From contig NC_133234.1 in the NCBI RefSeq assembly GCF_040436345.1, positions 10,974,446 to 11,038,445 on the forward strand: 64,000 bases of DNA, written 5' to 3'. A program made the position numbers and the translations under genes. Position 1 is the first letter of the stretch; the number at the start of each line of letters is the position of its first letter. Origin of the DNA: Pagrus major (lineage: Eukaryota > Chordata > Actinopteri > Spariformes > Sparidae). The notes beneath the pieces were generated by a model. That model was given only the letters and a program-made list of their open reading frames with translations, did no database searches and was not told the origin of the DNA. Shown here piece after piece: positions 1 through 12,700 of the stretch.

Positions 1-111
1 ACTTTTGGGGACTCAAAACTTCTCATCATAAAATCCATCATAATCCATCAGCAGAGACAAAGAAAATGAACGCCCTCCATCACACACACTGTGAGCATTC
101 ATCAAACTTAC

Positions 112-988
112 CTCAAAGTTCTCGCTGACCTCCTGCATCATCTTCAGCTTAGTTTCATCGGCTGGAAGTTGAAGGACAGAATGTCGCCATTAATCAAAAG
201 TGCTAATGACACAGTTCCACTTTTCATGGCCACCACCATGTGCTCGGCAGGGGCTTTCAGATCTTATCAGTTTTACTTTCAGCGTCCAGTTTGATCAAAA
301 GGTACATTTAGAAACGCACTCACACTTCAACACACACACACACACACACACTGGCACCCTCCCAGACACACGTACCTTTGACTGGACTAAAGCATATCGC
401 TCTCATCACATCACCCATGCTGAGCACAGGTACCCCATCTAAACCATCATTTACTTTGCTGACACTATGCAGAAAAAGGTTCAATGAAATGACAAGGTGT
501 GTATGTAAACATATTGAGAAGTTTGAGAAATGTGTTCTTAGAAATGCTACCTTTAATTGGTCAAATCCAAACAATTTCTGGGGGGATAAGTACATATATT
601 CTAACACTAATACTTATTATACAAGCATCTTCTTTCTACTCTTAATAATTGCCAAATATTTTAACATTTAAAGTAACTGTCACCCAACTGGGGTGACATC
701 TACACTTATCCCTACAGCATACTGGTAAGTTTAAAAGCAAGAAAATAGCATGATGAAATAGAAAAACCACTGGCTCTAAGTCATTTTCTGACTATAACTG
801 ATCAGTTAAGTAAATCTGTGTTTAATGCTTCTATATCTCATTGAGATTATTCATGTCTAGCAAAGACATTTGAGGTCTATTAACTTACGTGTGTTGGTGT
901 CTGTGAGTGCTGCCACAAACTGCAGGTACTTCTTCATAAGTGTAGTCTGGTCCACCACAGTGGGGCTTGGCGCAGGCACAAAGGCCAT
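112..988 (-). CDS. trrap: TRRAP, N-terminal coding exons (partial gene)
   Basis: Start of the PI3K-like pseudokinase scaffold of the SAGA/PCAF and TIP60 histone acetyltransferase complexes, a nuclear protein of about 3,800 residues. Two coding exons are visible: 889-988 (33 codons plus one base) and 112-161 (completing 17 more codons). The start sits in a perfect Kozak context (GCCACCATGG). The first exon contains VVDQTTLMKKYLQFVAAL and the second PDETKLKMMQEVSENFE, which match the conserved TRRAP N-terminus as I recall it. Both donors are GTAAGT and the phase-1 junction makes the proline codon CCC. The acceptor of the start exon is ambiguous (exon edge at 996 or 1006) but lies in the 5' UTR. 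The rest of the gene runs off the left edge. It is head to head with nptx2. Confidence 0.95.
331..352. repeat. (CA)n microsatellite
   Basis: Pure CA dinucleotide run inside the first coding intron of trrap (162-888). The rest of that intron shows nothing recognisable. Confidence 0.9.
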
Positions 989-1662
989 GGTGGCCGCTGG
1001 AACAGACTGCACTTTTGTGGTAAAAGGGGGCAGACCGCAGTCTGCACAGATCTCAGACTGATATCATGAACACTGAAGGGATGAGAGGAGATAAGAATTT
1101 CGCTGTTGTTAATATGAATATAAGAAGACAGCGTTGTTAATCTGCAGAAATGAATGTCATAGTTTCTCAAACTTTAGGCAAAAATCAGCGTTATCACGGG
1201 GAATTTACTGTCTTTGACAAACAACCAGGTAACAGACACAAACATGCCTCTTTACGGGCGCACAATGATGACATCATCAACTGCTGCAACTAGCACGATT
1301 TGTACACTACGATAGAAATTTCTGAATTAAAAATGGGGTTTTCGGCGTCAAAATGAGGGCAACTGCATTGCTAAGAGGTCAATCCGTGCATGGTATAAAC
1401 CCGCAAACGGCACATACAATATTAATTTCCCAAAACACCTTGGCAACCGTTAGCTAATAAGCTAGCTCTCCCAAAGAAAGAAAGCGCTCGCGCATCCCCT
1501 AACGTTAAACTCTGTTTAAGAATAAATAAACACACTCCACAGGGACAAAGCATCCTTTTTCAGACACAGACCTGTTTAAAAGCTAGTCGCAAACAAGAGG
1601 CCGTAGAAAACAGCTAAGATTTCGCCAAAGTTTAAAAGAAAAATTGGACCATTTGCACTTAC

Positions 1663-1765
1663 CAAGCACGACAGACAGGAAACTGTCGCTCTGTATCCGC
1701 CGCGCTCGCGGCGCTGCTCAGTACTTGCAACCGGTAAAAATGTGTGATATCCCTCCGCGAAGTGC
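1663..1765 (-). promoter_or_regulatory. trrap: Probable trrap non-coding first exon and CpG-rich promoter
   Basis: On the minus strand a strong donor (G|GTAAGTGC) ends an exon whose edge is 1663. The sequence upstream of it (1680-1765) is CpG-rich, with CGCCGCGAGCGCGGCGG. This fits a housekeeping 5' UTR exon spliced to the start exon at 889. The transcription start is not determined. An ETS-like GGAAGT lies near 1986, and a palindromic TGATGACATCATCA near 1264 falls in the first intron. Exon limits are inferred. Confidence 0.6.
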
Positions 1766-4230
1766 ATTTCATATTTTCTCGATGAATGTATGAATACAGT
1801 CTCGTAATGTTTGTTTTACATGGATATATGCAGAAAAACTATATAATCGGTGTTCCGCTCTGTAAAAATAGGTTTTATTGATTAAAACGTTTTATTCTAG
1901 TACAGGCGGAATGATACACAGTGAGAACCAGTGGCTATAAGACCATCGTTTTCGATGGTCTTGGCTCTCAGGGTTGTCAGCGGAGGAAGTAAATTTGCGG
2001 GTAACTGCGCAGGACCGACCTCCGCTGGCGGTGTAGAGCAATTTTTGGTGGTAGTACCCTGTGTGAGAGGTGTAATTTATGTACTTGTAGTAATCCATGT
2101 AGGCCTAACGCTAAAGCATTCAGACACATATTGCAGTATTGTGTAAACTATCCATATATTGCATTAAATGTTTGCTAAATTGTGAATTTAGCCAGTAGTT
2201 AGTGCATGGGATTTACAGAGGCAACTTCAGCCTGTAGTTGTGTTATTATCATTTTGGTTTGTTTACATTTGTAAGATATACCTAATGGCTTTATTTACAG
2301 TAAACAAAACATTTACTGATCAACTATGTACTAAGTTTTGGGTTGCCAGGTTGTGAGTGATCCATATTGCTGTTGTTTCTTATCCTCATTAATAAAAGTT
2401 TGATAGGTAACTTTTATAGGTAAGAGGTTATTTGGTTTTAGTGATTGGGTCTTCCTTATGCATAAAAAAAAAAAAAAACTTAAAATACAATGCATCATGC
2501 TGGAGATGAATTAAAACCATCTCTGGGGCATTTCACAGACTGGCAACCTAAAAAATCTTAATATTAATGGATAATAACTGATGTATGAAGAATTATGGTG
2601 GATGGGCCATGAGATATGATACTGGAACACACAGTTGAAGTAGTTAGCATGGTTTGTTTTTACCACAAGATGGCAGCCCACTGAAGGAGACAGCAGGTCT
2701 GTAAACTCTTCATGATCTGAGATTTTCACTGCTTACAGTAAAACAAACACAATACCAACCCTGTAGAAATAATACAATTAAATACTGAAGTTGGCATGAA
2801 ACATTACAAACATGGAACTTCAGCATAATTTTTCTTATAAAGATATAATATAGTATAAACTTACATGTTTTTAAAGGAATGAAACTATAGAAAACAGATC
2901 TCATATCTTGATTTTGAGAGCTTATTATTTAATAAGTCTACTGACACAATGCAAGAGGATAGATGTGCCACATCAATACAGGACAGGAGAGCCAGGAGTG
3001 ATTTATTTGTTTTCCCTTAATTATGTTAGAAAATATTTGAGAGGATGGGTGCCAAAATGTAGATTTTTAGTATCTTACCTTTCATGATCATTTTAAGGCT
3101 TGCTCCAAAGTTTCATTGTCACCATGTTAAGGTGCTGTCATGCACACTTCTGTAGTTCATAAATGACAATATGGCAACAACAAAGCTTGACATTTTTTCT
3201 CATGATGCTTGTTTTAATAGCTTTGGAATTAATAGAAATGCTCATTATTTATCTCGCCTGGTCTATCAAGCCCTGCTCCTGCCCGCTTGCTTTGTTAATG
3301 GGTTTTAATTCATAATTCTGTCCTTCACAGCCTCCCCCTTCATATGTGGACCCACAGGCAAAAGACTGCAGAATGAGATATTCCTTTCAGTGATAAATGG
3401 TGGTGAATGTCGTATATAATGTGAAAGGTAATTTGACATATAATGTGACATTCTCATTCTCTTTCTGGCTCTGTTCCCTAAGTAATAATGATCTGCTAAA
3501 GGATGTTTGTCTCAGGCTTATTGCGCTGTCCTATTCATTTCATTAGTGGGTTTTTTCTGACAGGGGCTTTATCCTGAGAGGGAAGAGTGGATGACACACT
3601 GGTTCTCCGGCTCTCCAAAAACCACTCATGTGTCCATTAGAATTGTGTTTCCTCAGTGTACTGCTGCGGCTGCTGATGCCCTGATGATGAAGCCAGATCA
3701 CCCCTGCATTATTTCTCATATTTAAAAAAGTGCACTTTCCTTGAGACTGAGTCTGAAACATCAACAATGCCCTGGGAATCTATTCATGCATCCAAAGTCC
3801 CTAATGCATTCATTCTTTTACCAACATGTGCTCATGTGGTCTGCAAAATAACAGTCTCTGTGAACCAGCAGGTACACATCTGTGTAAAAGACTCTGACAG
3901 CTCCCCACTTTGTGAGTGGTTGTTAATGGGAATATTAATTCAATGAGTGTTGTCCCCAATGAAATCAATGCTGAACTTTCCATTTCCTGGAGCTGTTTTT
4001 AATCAGTTGCGGTTAACGTTGAAACTGGTACGTTCCTTTTGTCTTTGTCACCTGGTGACCATAAAATAGGTACCATGTCAGTGAAAAATATCCTGCGTCT
4101 AACCGAGGGAGGCAGAGTCTGTCACCAATCATGGTAATTGGTTCTCACAGGCTTTGCAAAGCTACCAAACCCTGTGACCGGCAAACTGAAGGTGTTGATG
4201 GTCACTGACTGCTGCCTCATCCTGCTCCTA

Positions 4231-4240
4231 CCTTTCTTTT

Positions 4241-4272
<32 letters not shown>

Positions 4273-4274
4273 TG
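4231..4274. repeat. (CTTT)n microsatellite abutting a transposon copy
   Basis: A CTTT tetranucleotide run replaces the expected left terminus of the GGTGCAATATG-family copy that follows, so the element's left end has been lost to or replaced by the microsatellite. Confidence 0.8.
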
Positions 4275-4550
4275 TGTAAGAATTTTAGCTTAAAACATAC
4301 AAAAACTCAAATTATCAACAGAATGTGAAGAAATAACAGTTCTAATGTTACTGTACTGAACCAGCTAGCCCCAGCCTGGCCTTCCGCATAAGACCACACC
4401 AAGCTCCTAGTCTGGACCGCTTGCTGTGCTAACTGAGCTAACTAGCAAACGAGAGCTACAGTCAGCAGCAGCTGGCAGTTACTCTGGTGATATGCTTCCC
4501 CCTGTTCATTTGGAGTATGTATTCGACAATTCTTACATATTGCATCTTCG
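4273..4550 (+). mobile_element. Non-autonomous inverted-repeat element, GGTGCAATATG family, left-truncated
   Basis: It begins with TGTAAGAATTTTAG and ends with TTCTTACATATTGCATCTT, the hallmark ends of a family seen about ten times in this window. The body has the GCTAGC-rich block and the 'ctggtgatatgct' motif found in the other copies. It has no coding capacity. The class is uncertain; TTAA flanks on better copies suggest a piggyBac- or Kolobok-type MITE. Confidence 0.65.
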
Positions 4551-6552
4551 AAGGTTGCATTTTGTTCTGTTTAACTCTGCTTTCAAACGTACCAAAACTG
4601 AGATGTTTACATTCATTTATTCAAATACTTGAGTATTTCCATTTTACTCAACTTTATACTTTTGCTCCACAACCTTTCAGGGGCAAATGTTGTCCTTTTT
4701 ACTCCACAGCTTGTATTTGCCAATAGTTATTAGTTACTTTCAAGATAAGATTTTAAAGAAAAAACATGTTGTCCGATCAGCCTCAACATGAAAAGAACAC
4801 GTCCTTGGGCGATGCATGGCAAGCAGCGTCTCCTTGAATGCCATGGAGGACCCAGGGTTTCCAAGCAGAACATTTCATCGTAACAGTATGATTAATGTTA
4901 TTCACTTAACCTGTTTTTCCTTTTGATATTGTGGCTGATCACTGTAAGCTTATACAATACAATGCACTGTGTAAGATTTAACCAGTGGTTCAAATCATTT
5001 CTTATTGCAGTGGCTGTTTTACCAGTCTCCAAGATCCTAGGCCAGGGTATCTTGTTTTGACCCTTGTTCCACTGAATTAAATGCAACCTTCTAGTGAAAA
5101 CCCAGTGCAGTTACCAAATAATATGTACTTAATTGGCTCTTACACTTTTAAAAATGTATTTATTTAGCCTTTATTTATTCAGCGCGGGTTCACTGAGAGC
5201 AGTTCTCTCTTTTTCAGGAACACCCTGATTACATCCACACATTTACACATTCACACCTGGACCACCTGCAAGATGAAAAAATCCAATTTTTCACTTGTAG
5301 TAGAACATTGCTTTTCCACTCTCCTGTGCCATTAATCACGTCATGACCTCCACATATTACTTTATGACCTTTCAGAAGGTTCCGGCAACTTGGCTGGGAA
5401 CAAGAGGTCTAAACCACCTGTGTATGCACACTAGGTACAACTAGCTCCACTAACAATGTTGTTGTATTAGTACTTTTACTTAAGTTACATCCCTGAATGC
5501 TCCCTCCACCACTGATTAAAAACATAAAATAAAATATGACACTTTTCATACGAATGTGCTTTAGTTAAAAGAGCAGAATAGTCACAATATAGGACACTGA
5601 TTGGCTGACAACCAAAGTGATTTAACCAAACCTGATTTTGGAAATGTTTTATTGAGATGAGTCAGTCACGCCAGAGTGCTGATGTGATGCACTGATGTTA
5701 GTTAGTCTGAAACTGCCTGTAAGACGGGCAGCCTTTAACAACAGTAAAAACTTTGCATGTAATCACTTGTATAATTTATTGACATGTCTTAATTTGATCA
5801 TTTATTGAGAGCAAATAAGACTTCCCATGGTCGCGCTGTTTCAAATGACAAAATTGAAAAATGTGTAATCAGTGAATAAAACCAAACAGCTTCCACTGCC
5901 GTAACAAAGCCCCTGATTGACTGCGTGATTTGGGGCATGGTTGGACGCCATGTTCAAAGCACAGTGGTATGTCTTCCAGTCTGCACACCAAGCTTTATTG
6001 ACCTTTCACGGCCAGGCAGGCAGCTGCTGCTAATTGTTTACCACCACATCCTGTTTCTTCACTGCTTGGCTTATTGAAGAGACTCACTTGAATCTAGATT
6101 GATTTATCATGTTTTTCACTGCTAGGAAACGTGATTCTCACCTAAATGGCCTCGAAGCTTCTGTATCTTTTCAAAACGTGCTCATAAAGAACAAGTGTCA
6201 CACATCTTTTCTTTCTGTCCTCATTTTTAAAGTAATTTCACTGATTTTATGAAGTGATTGTGTTTTGTATTTGTATATTAATGTTTATTAATAATATGAC
6301 ACACACATATATCACGTGTGGTCGAGCCCGCACCCATCTTAAAAAAGGTGTATATTACATCTTTTGAAATCAATTTGGCCTCAGTAGATTTGAATTATGA
6401 CAGACAGACATGTATGGAACAATTTTTTTTTAGTTTTTTTTATATATATATATATACATTTAAAGCAAGTCCCCATCTACTTCAGTTGTTTAGGAGCTCT
6501 CTTTATCTTCTAAGCTAAAAGCGTGCACCCTGTCCGAACTTGGTGCACAAGC

Positions 6553-7035
6553 CTGACTGCATGTCAAGGGTGTAAATGACGTCTTTTCAAATCAATTTGC
6601 GATCTCTGAGCTTCATAAGACTCTGATTACATTGGAAAAGCTGCATGGAGCCATGCAGTCATGGGTGTACAGTGTGAACAGGAGGGGGCTGAGCACAGAG
6701 CCCTCGGGGGCTCTGGTGTCGAGCACTAATGTAGAGGAGGTGTGACTGCCAATCCGAACTGTCTGGGGTCTGTTTGTGAGAAAGTCCAATATCCAATTGC
6801 AGGGTGTGGTACTCAAGCCCAGAGTGTTAAGTTTTCCAAACAGGTTAATGAGTGAGAGTGTTGAATGCAGAGGTGAAGACAACTAACAACATTCTGATGT
6901 AGCTGTTCTTGTTATCAAGGTGTGTGGAGACTGAAAGGAGGCCAGTGGATATATTAGTTCTGTCTGCATACTGAGTGCACACAATGTTTCACTGTGAAGC
7001 TCCAGAAATGTATGTGGACTACAAAACTTGAAAAA
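6553..7035. mobile_element. Hairpin-type element (TTCACCCAAAAAT family), interrupted by a LINE fragment
   Basis: Segment 6553-6650 matches the left-centre of the copy at 21287-21951 ('gtcttttcaaatca' and 'tggagccat' motifs). Segment 6986-7035 matches its right arm ('tgaagctccagaaatgt', then 'tacaaaactt'). The roughly 335 bases between are reverse-transcriptase-like and absent from the other copies. A second partial match lies at 6340-6500 ('aagtccccatctacttcagtt'). Confidence 0.6.
6645..6985 (-). mobile_element. Non-LTR retrotransposon (LINE) reverse-transcriptase fragment
   Basis: On the minus strand about 80 codons read as a reverse-transcriptase segment, with [18 protein letters not shown] followed by a decayed [21 protein letters not shown] block (here the Q is E and the G is shifted). 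This is the conserved region of fish LINEs of the CR1/L2/Rex group. It has neither start nor end of the element and is a dead fragment. The clade cannot be fixed from this piece. Confidence 0.7.
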
Positions 7036-7282
7036 AAAAAGATGAACACTTACAGCTTACATAAGAGAGATATAATATAGAATAATAACCATGATACAAA
7101 CACATTTGAAAAGTGTGATGGTTATACAACAAATAGAGTAAAACATGTAAACTAGAGCAATATAAAATACAGCTTTTAAGAAGTAACTTAACAGATACAA
7201 GTGCTGGTGCTCCTCACAGTCCTCATTGCTTAATTAACTTTCAGCATTAATAAATAAACAAATGTTCGACCCACCTGGTCGG

Positions 7283-7306
7283 TGACGTCAACCTACTACA
7301 ACCAAT
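7283..7306 (+). promoter_or_regulatory. nptx2: nptx2 promoter: palindromic CRE and CCAAT box
   Basis: TGACGTCA, a full palindromic cAMP-response element, occupies 7283-7290; CCAAT lies at 7302-7306. Both sit about 370-390 bases before the start codon. NPTX2 (Narp) is known as an activity-induced immediate-early gene, so a CRE fits. A (GA)n run at 7440-7459 lies between this block and the start codon. Transcription start not determined. Confidence 0.6.
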
Positions 7307-7439
7307 CAGGGAGCTCCCACAGACACCTTTTTTGGTAATCCTCTTTGCTAAGAGGAGCTGTCCGATCAGCACCACACTACTCGCTCTGTTTGTGCCAGGA
7401 ATAGTCCCAGTTACAAGCCACATTAACAGGGCTTACAGG

Positions 7440-7459
7440 GAGAGAGAGAGAGAGAGAGT
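7440..7459. repeat. (GA)n microsatellite in nptx2 5' region
   Basis: Short GA run in the presumed promoter or 5' UTR of nptx2. Confidence 0.85.
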
Positions 7460-7672
7460 CACCCCTGATCCGATTTTCTGCTCACACTTTTCTTAATTTC
7501 GCTGCTCAGACATGGCCTAGTAGTAGTTATACCTGATTTTTTGGGTAGACCTATTTTGGGGGACGCTTTTACGCACTAAAAGTTGAGAGTGGATTACGTT
7601 AGAGGGAGTTTTAAGGGTTTAGTGTTTGGCTTTTCACTTTCCCCTCCACTTTCCTTGAAGGTAAACGCCGCT

Positions 7673-9663
7673 ATGTCTTCACTTTTGTACGGATTGTTAT
7701 GTTTGTGTGCGCTAGGCTGGAGTCAACTAGCGAGCGGCCAGCCGGACGATGGGAAGAGGTACATTTGCCGGGCAGTACCCCTCAGCGGCGACGCCAGCTG
7801 CCCTGTGACACTCTTACCCGAGCTGAACGCCGGGAGCCAGGAAGAGGAGCTCAGGAACACGGTCATGCAGCTTCGAGAGACAATTTTACAGCAGAAGGAA
7901 AACATTTCCAAACAACTCGGCACCATCAACGAGCTGACCACCAAGCTGTCGCTCTGCGCCTCGGCCACCGACGACAGGAAGTACGACAAGGCGGGTAACT
8001 GGGGTAAAGAAAAGCAAAACACAATGGGGGATGTTCCCAGAGATCCGAATGACAGCATCGAAAGTCTTGGGAAAACCATGCAGGGGCTCAAGGACCGGCT
8101 GGAGAACTTGGAGGTAAGTCGGCGCCAGTTGCGCAAAGCGAACATCCTGTGCCACAGCCATGCGTAAGAGCACTGTTTGATTCTCGATACGGATTTATAG
8201 GATTACGACACATTGTCGACTCACTGCTCAGCAGTAGACTAGCACCTCTGAGAACCATTATAGTGCCCGTAATGGAGATCAAAAGGGAAGCCTGTCTGTA
8301 GGAAATAGATTGATTATCTAACTGACCTTAAACTTTCTATTACGCACGACATATTTTGTGATAATAAATGCTTTAAAGGGGCTCCATGTAACAATTTGTA
8401 GCAATTTACATGTATCAATAATTTAAATTAAGACCTTCCCCGTCTCTTGTTTACCTATACAAGGCCAATGACGATTTTTTAAAGTTGCTTAATGCTGCTG
8501 GACTGTCGATTTCTTTGTGAAAGACTCGGGTCGGATTTTCCACTACAGTCCAAAGGACGTGACTTTATGCAAGGTCTCCAGTGCCCCTCTCCCCTCTGAT
8601 TACAGAGAGTAACAATATAAGGTTAGTTTAGAAATCGAGTCCAACAGTTGGCTTCCAGCACAACACAGAAGTTCCACAGAGCCCCTTTAAAGTATCAACA
8701 ATGTCCTACCCACAGTCTTTAAATTATATTTTGCCAAATGTAAGTGACCCAGATTGTTTGTCTCTACCCACTGATTGTGCTTCTCATGTATTATAATTAA
8801 AAGGCACATGCTGGGATTTGTTTTTTGCCACAGATAACTTTCAAAATAAGAACAGGATTAGAAAACCATCCAAAACAACTTCCAATGTTTCTAATCCTGA
8901 AACCACATTCGCAGGCCTGTCACTCACTCATCCAGAAGAATGACAACTTATAGAGCGATGATGTAACACCTCACTTGCAGCTGTCATTGTCCCTGATCAT
9001 CTCTGTGCGCTTCCTGTCCATCCATCCCTTAGCAACATCAGATGCGGGCCAACGTATCAGGCGCCTCGTTCCCCAGCGAGCTCAGAGACCTGCTGCAGCG
9101 CCGGCTCGGGGAGTTGGAGAAGCAGCTCCTGAAGAAAGTCAGCAACCTGGAGGAGGAGAAGAGCATGCTGTCCAACGCCACGGCCGCGTACAGGCTGAAG
9201 ACGGAGAGCACGCTGAATGCCCTGGTGGAGAGGATCAGTGAGCTGGAGAAAGGTAATGCAACATATCATCATAACTGTTCAGATAAAGTCAAAACAAAAG
9301 AGGAGAGGATTGGATAAGTCACCTTGAATTGCAGAAATGTGTGAAGTTGGGTGGCAGCCAGCACTTCCAGCATATAAGGAAACTGGAATATGGTGCTGCA
9401 TAAGGGAAAACACTTGAGAGTATATGAAGCATGCATAAATCCATTAATAAAGAGGAGACAGAGGAAGGCACTCATGGGAATAAAAGAGTTAAGAGGGTCT
9501 GATGAGACAGTGAACAAGGCTGCACATTTCTTGCAAAGGGACCTTTGTTGAGGCTCTGTCTGCGTATTAACATAAAGCTATGTGGTGCTGTTGTTTCTTC
9601 ACTTTCACCCCCTGGCAGCCATTATCAAGTTTATGGGACACCTCTCACATCTCCCTCCTGCTA

Positions 9664-9704
<41 letters not shown>

Positions 9705-12700
9705 GTCTCATTACAGGTGGAGGAGACTTCAAGTCCCCAGAGCAGTTCAAGCTCTCCCTCCCCCAGCGGACAAACTACCTGTACGGCCGCATCACCAAGA
9801 GCCTGCCAGAGATGTACGCCTTCACACTCTGCATGTGGATCAAGTCCAGTGCCAGTCCGGGCATAGGGACACCCTTCTCTTACGGTGTACCAGGACAAGC
9901 GAATGAGATCGTGCTGATCGAATGGGGAAATAACCCAATAGAGCTGCTCATCAACGACAAGGCAAGCACTTTCTGGTCACCTTAACCTACTGAACCTGTG
10001 GCGTATATAATAAAATGATAACTGAGAAATTGAACAGAACAAATAATACACCTAACAACAGGAGCAGGGAGAAGAAAAACTTATATTTTCTGCCCTTCAC
10101 CTTTTTTAAAGGTGCAGCATGTAAGAAGTGACCACCTGTTGAATACATACTCAAAACAAATAGGGGGCAGGCAGCATATCGCTATACTAACAGCTGCAAA
10201 CTGTAGCTGCCGTTAGCTAGTTAGCACAGTTAGCCGTGCAGCTAGCGGTCCGGACTAGAAGTTTGGAAAACTAAGGAAGTGATCCCGTTTACTAGCACAC
10301 TAGCCACTAGCAAAGGAGCTTTAGACCGGGACAGGATGGGGCTAGCTGGTTAGCATGCTATCTTAAGTATATCTTTGAAACATAATACATATACATCACA
10401 ATGTCAGAAGTGTTATTCAGATTCTATTGATACTTTTAGTATTTTTTTCACCTAAATTTCTTACATATTGCACCAACTAATAACACACGATACCATCGAT
10501 ACAGATACCTTTTTCCTTACCTTTTTCTTTTTAGAAAACATATAAAGATTCAGCAATATATTAACATAAATGTCACTTTCTAAGTCCACAATGAGTCCAA
10601 CAGTGTTATAGGAGTGTTATAGGAGTGCAATGCTAAAGCAGTGGACTACTTTTCAATAATTCACAGATCTCATTAATATATAAATGAAAACCTTTTGGGC
10701 CCAGTACTGACCCCTGTGGAACTTCACATTCAACCTTCTTAAACTATAAATAATCACCAGTATATTGTTCAAATTGCTTTCTATTTTCCAAATAACTTCT
10801 TAACCATTTGTGAATGGTGCACCTAATCCCATAATCCAGCAATTTTGATAATAACGAATGATGGTCTATCGTGTCAACTGCATTTTTTAAATCAATAGAT
10901 ACACCACTGTGTATTGCTTACTTTCCTTGCTTCACTAAATCCAACCCTTCTGTATGTCTGTCAACCATCATACACTTTCTGCTTTCGTTCAACAACCATA
11001 CCATACATGTGTTTTATATAAGCAGTCCGCAACTAAGTACATCTTGTTTGGACCACAGGTTGCTCAGCTGCCTCTGGAGGTACGTGATGGAAGGTGGCAC
11101 CACATCTGCATCTCCTGGACCACACGGGACGGCCAATGGGAGGCTTTCCAAGATGGTGAAAAGCTGGGAACTGGCGACAACCTGGCGGCCTGGCACCCCA
11201 TCAAACCCGGAGGAGTCATCATCCTGGGGCAGGAGCAGGTAAGGAACTCCAGCAGGACCCCAAAGTCTTTGACGAAATTAGAAATTCGACTTCGAGGTGT
11301 TTGACGAATGCTTGTTGTGTTGTGTTTGTTGGGTTAGTCATTAATCTAGCTTCTTTGTCATGATCAAAGAAAGCAGCCACTTACCAGGAATTACATCATC
11401 AATGACTTCTCTTCTTTATAAAGTGACATTGGGGTTTTTTTCAACATGGAAGAGACTGAAGAAAACTAACAATGCACCAGCAACCAAAGCCAAACACTTC
11501 AAAGTGTAATGTCAAGTAGTTCTACTGAAAAGCCGAGTTATTTATGAAGCATCTTTGACAACTGCAAAGTGAATCACAGACATGAATCAGCATTGATAAG
11601 GAGGTGGCAGGTTATCGTGACAAAAAAAAAGACAACATTAAACTCCCCTCACATTCTGACGTCTCCCTCTGAGCCAATCAGCTCTGAGGAAATCAATTCA
11701 ACAATTTTTAAAGACAGCTGATGTTCTAGCTGCATGACTTAACAAGGAAGTGTGAAAAACAGCATACAGCAAAATCAAATTCAATCGTTTTATTATTATT
11801 TTCAACTTTTTTTAACAATCAGCTGGTCAAAGTTTGCAGCTAGCCAGTAAAATATTTCAACATCTTCTTCGCTGATTGTCATCAACCTTTATACTGACAG
11901 TCAGGGTTTCTAGATGATGTGCCCTGATGATGTTAGTGCACAATGAGGTTGACATTTGTGGTTTTAAAAGTCCAACATTATGCTCATTTTCAGGTTCATA
12001 CTTTTGGGCGCTACCAGAAAATGTTTACATGCTTTAATGTAAAAAGACAACAAAAAACTCCATTATTGTTCTCATACTGTTCATTGCTGCAGCACCTCAA
12101 TTCACCCTCTGGCTGAACGCTCCATTTTAGTGCCTGCTCCTTTAAAGCCCCTCTCCTGAAAAGCCCACTCTGCTCTGATTGGTCAGCTCTCCCAGGCCTG
12201 AGCAGGCACTGTGAAAGCTGACGAGCTCTGCTGACGTTTTTGGTCCAGACATTCATGTCTCCCTCTGGATAAACTGAAATCACATGACCTGACTTTAGGA
12301 ATATGTAGCTCCATCATCATGTACAAATTGTAATTTGGTTTTACAGCCACACCTGTACTTTTAGTTCAATGAAAATTACCAAATGTTAGCATGCTAACAT
12401 GCCAAACCAAAATGGTCAACATGGTAAACACCTGCTTCTCCTTTTGTGCATATTAGCATGCTAATGTTAGCTTGCCTAAGCGCAGCCTCACAGAGCTGCT
12501 GGCATTGCTGTGGACTCTAGCATTGTAATGTAGGATTCGATGCATACTGTGAGAATTGTGATCACAGTTTAGATGGACACTTGTGTATAAAATGGTGTGA
12601 CATCAGCCTCTTTAGTCTTCTTGAAAATGAACAAATTAAATTTCCATAAACTTAATCAAAATCCAGTCAGCGTCACCTCAGATGTTTCCAGACATTTACA

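Larger units (their letters stand above)
2100..6300. other. Intergenic region between trrap and nptx2
   Basis: No open frame here resembles a protein. It holds a (CTTT)n run (4231-4274), one copy of the GGTGCAATATG inverted-repeat family (4273-4550) and otherwise AT-rich single-copy-looking DNA. I see no RNA gene. Confidence 0.6.

Noticed and set aside
1931-2146. A plus-strand 71-codon frame head to head with trrap, as a possible bidirectional partner gene
   Set aside because: No familiar motif, no strong donor or Kozak support, and it overlaps a hairpin.
7583-7672. Upstream in-frame ATG for nptx2 adding 30 residues
   Set aside because: It would bury the signal peptide behind a basic leader; the start at 7673 places the hydrophobic core normally.
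7723-8145. A 140-codon open frame antisense to nptx2 exon 1
   Set aside because: Shadow of a GC-rich coding exon; no motif and no independent start context.
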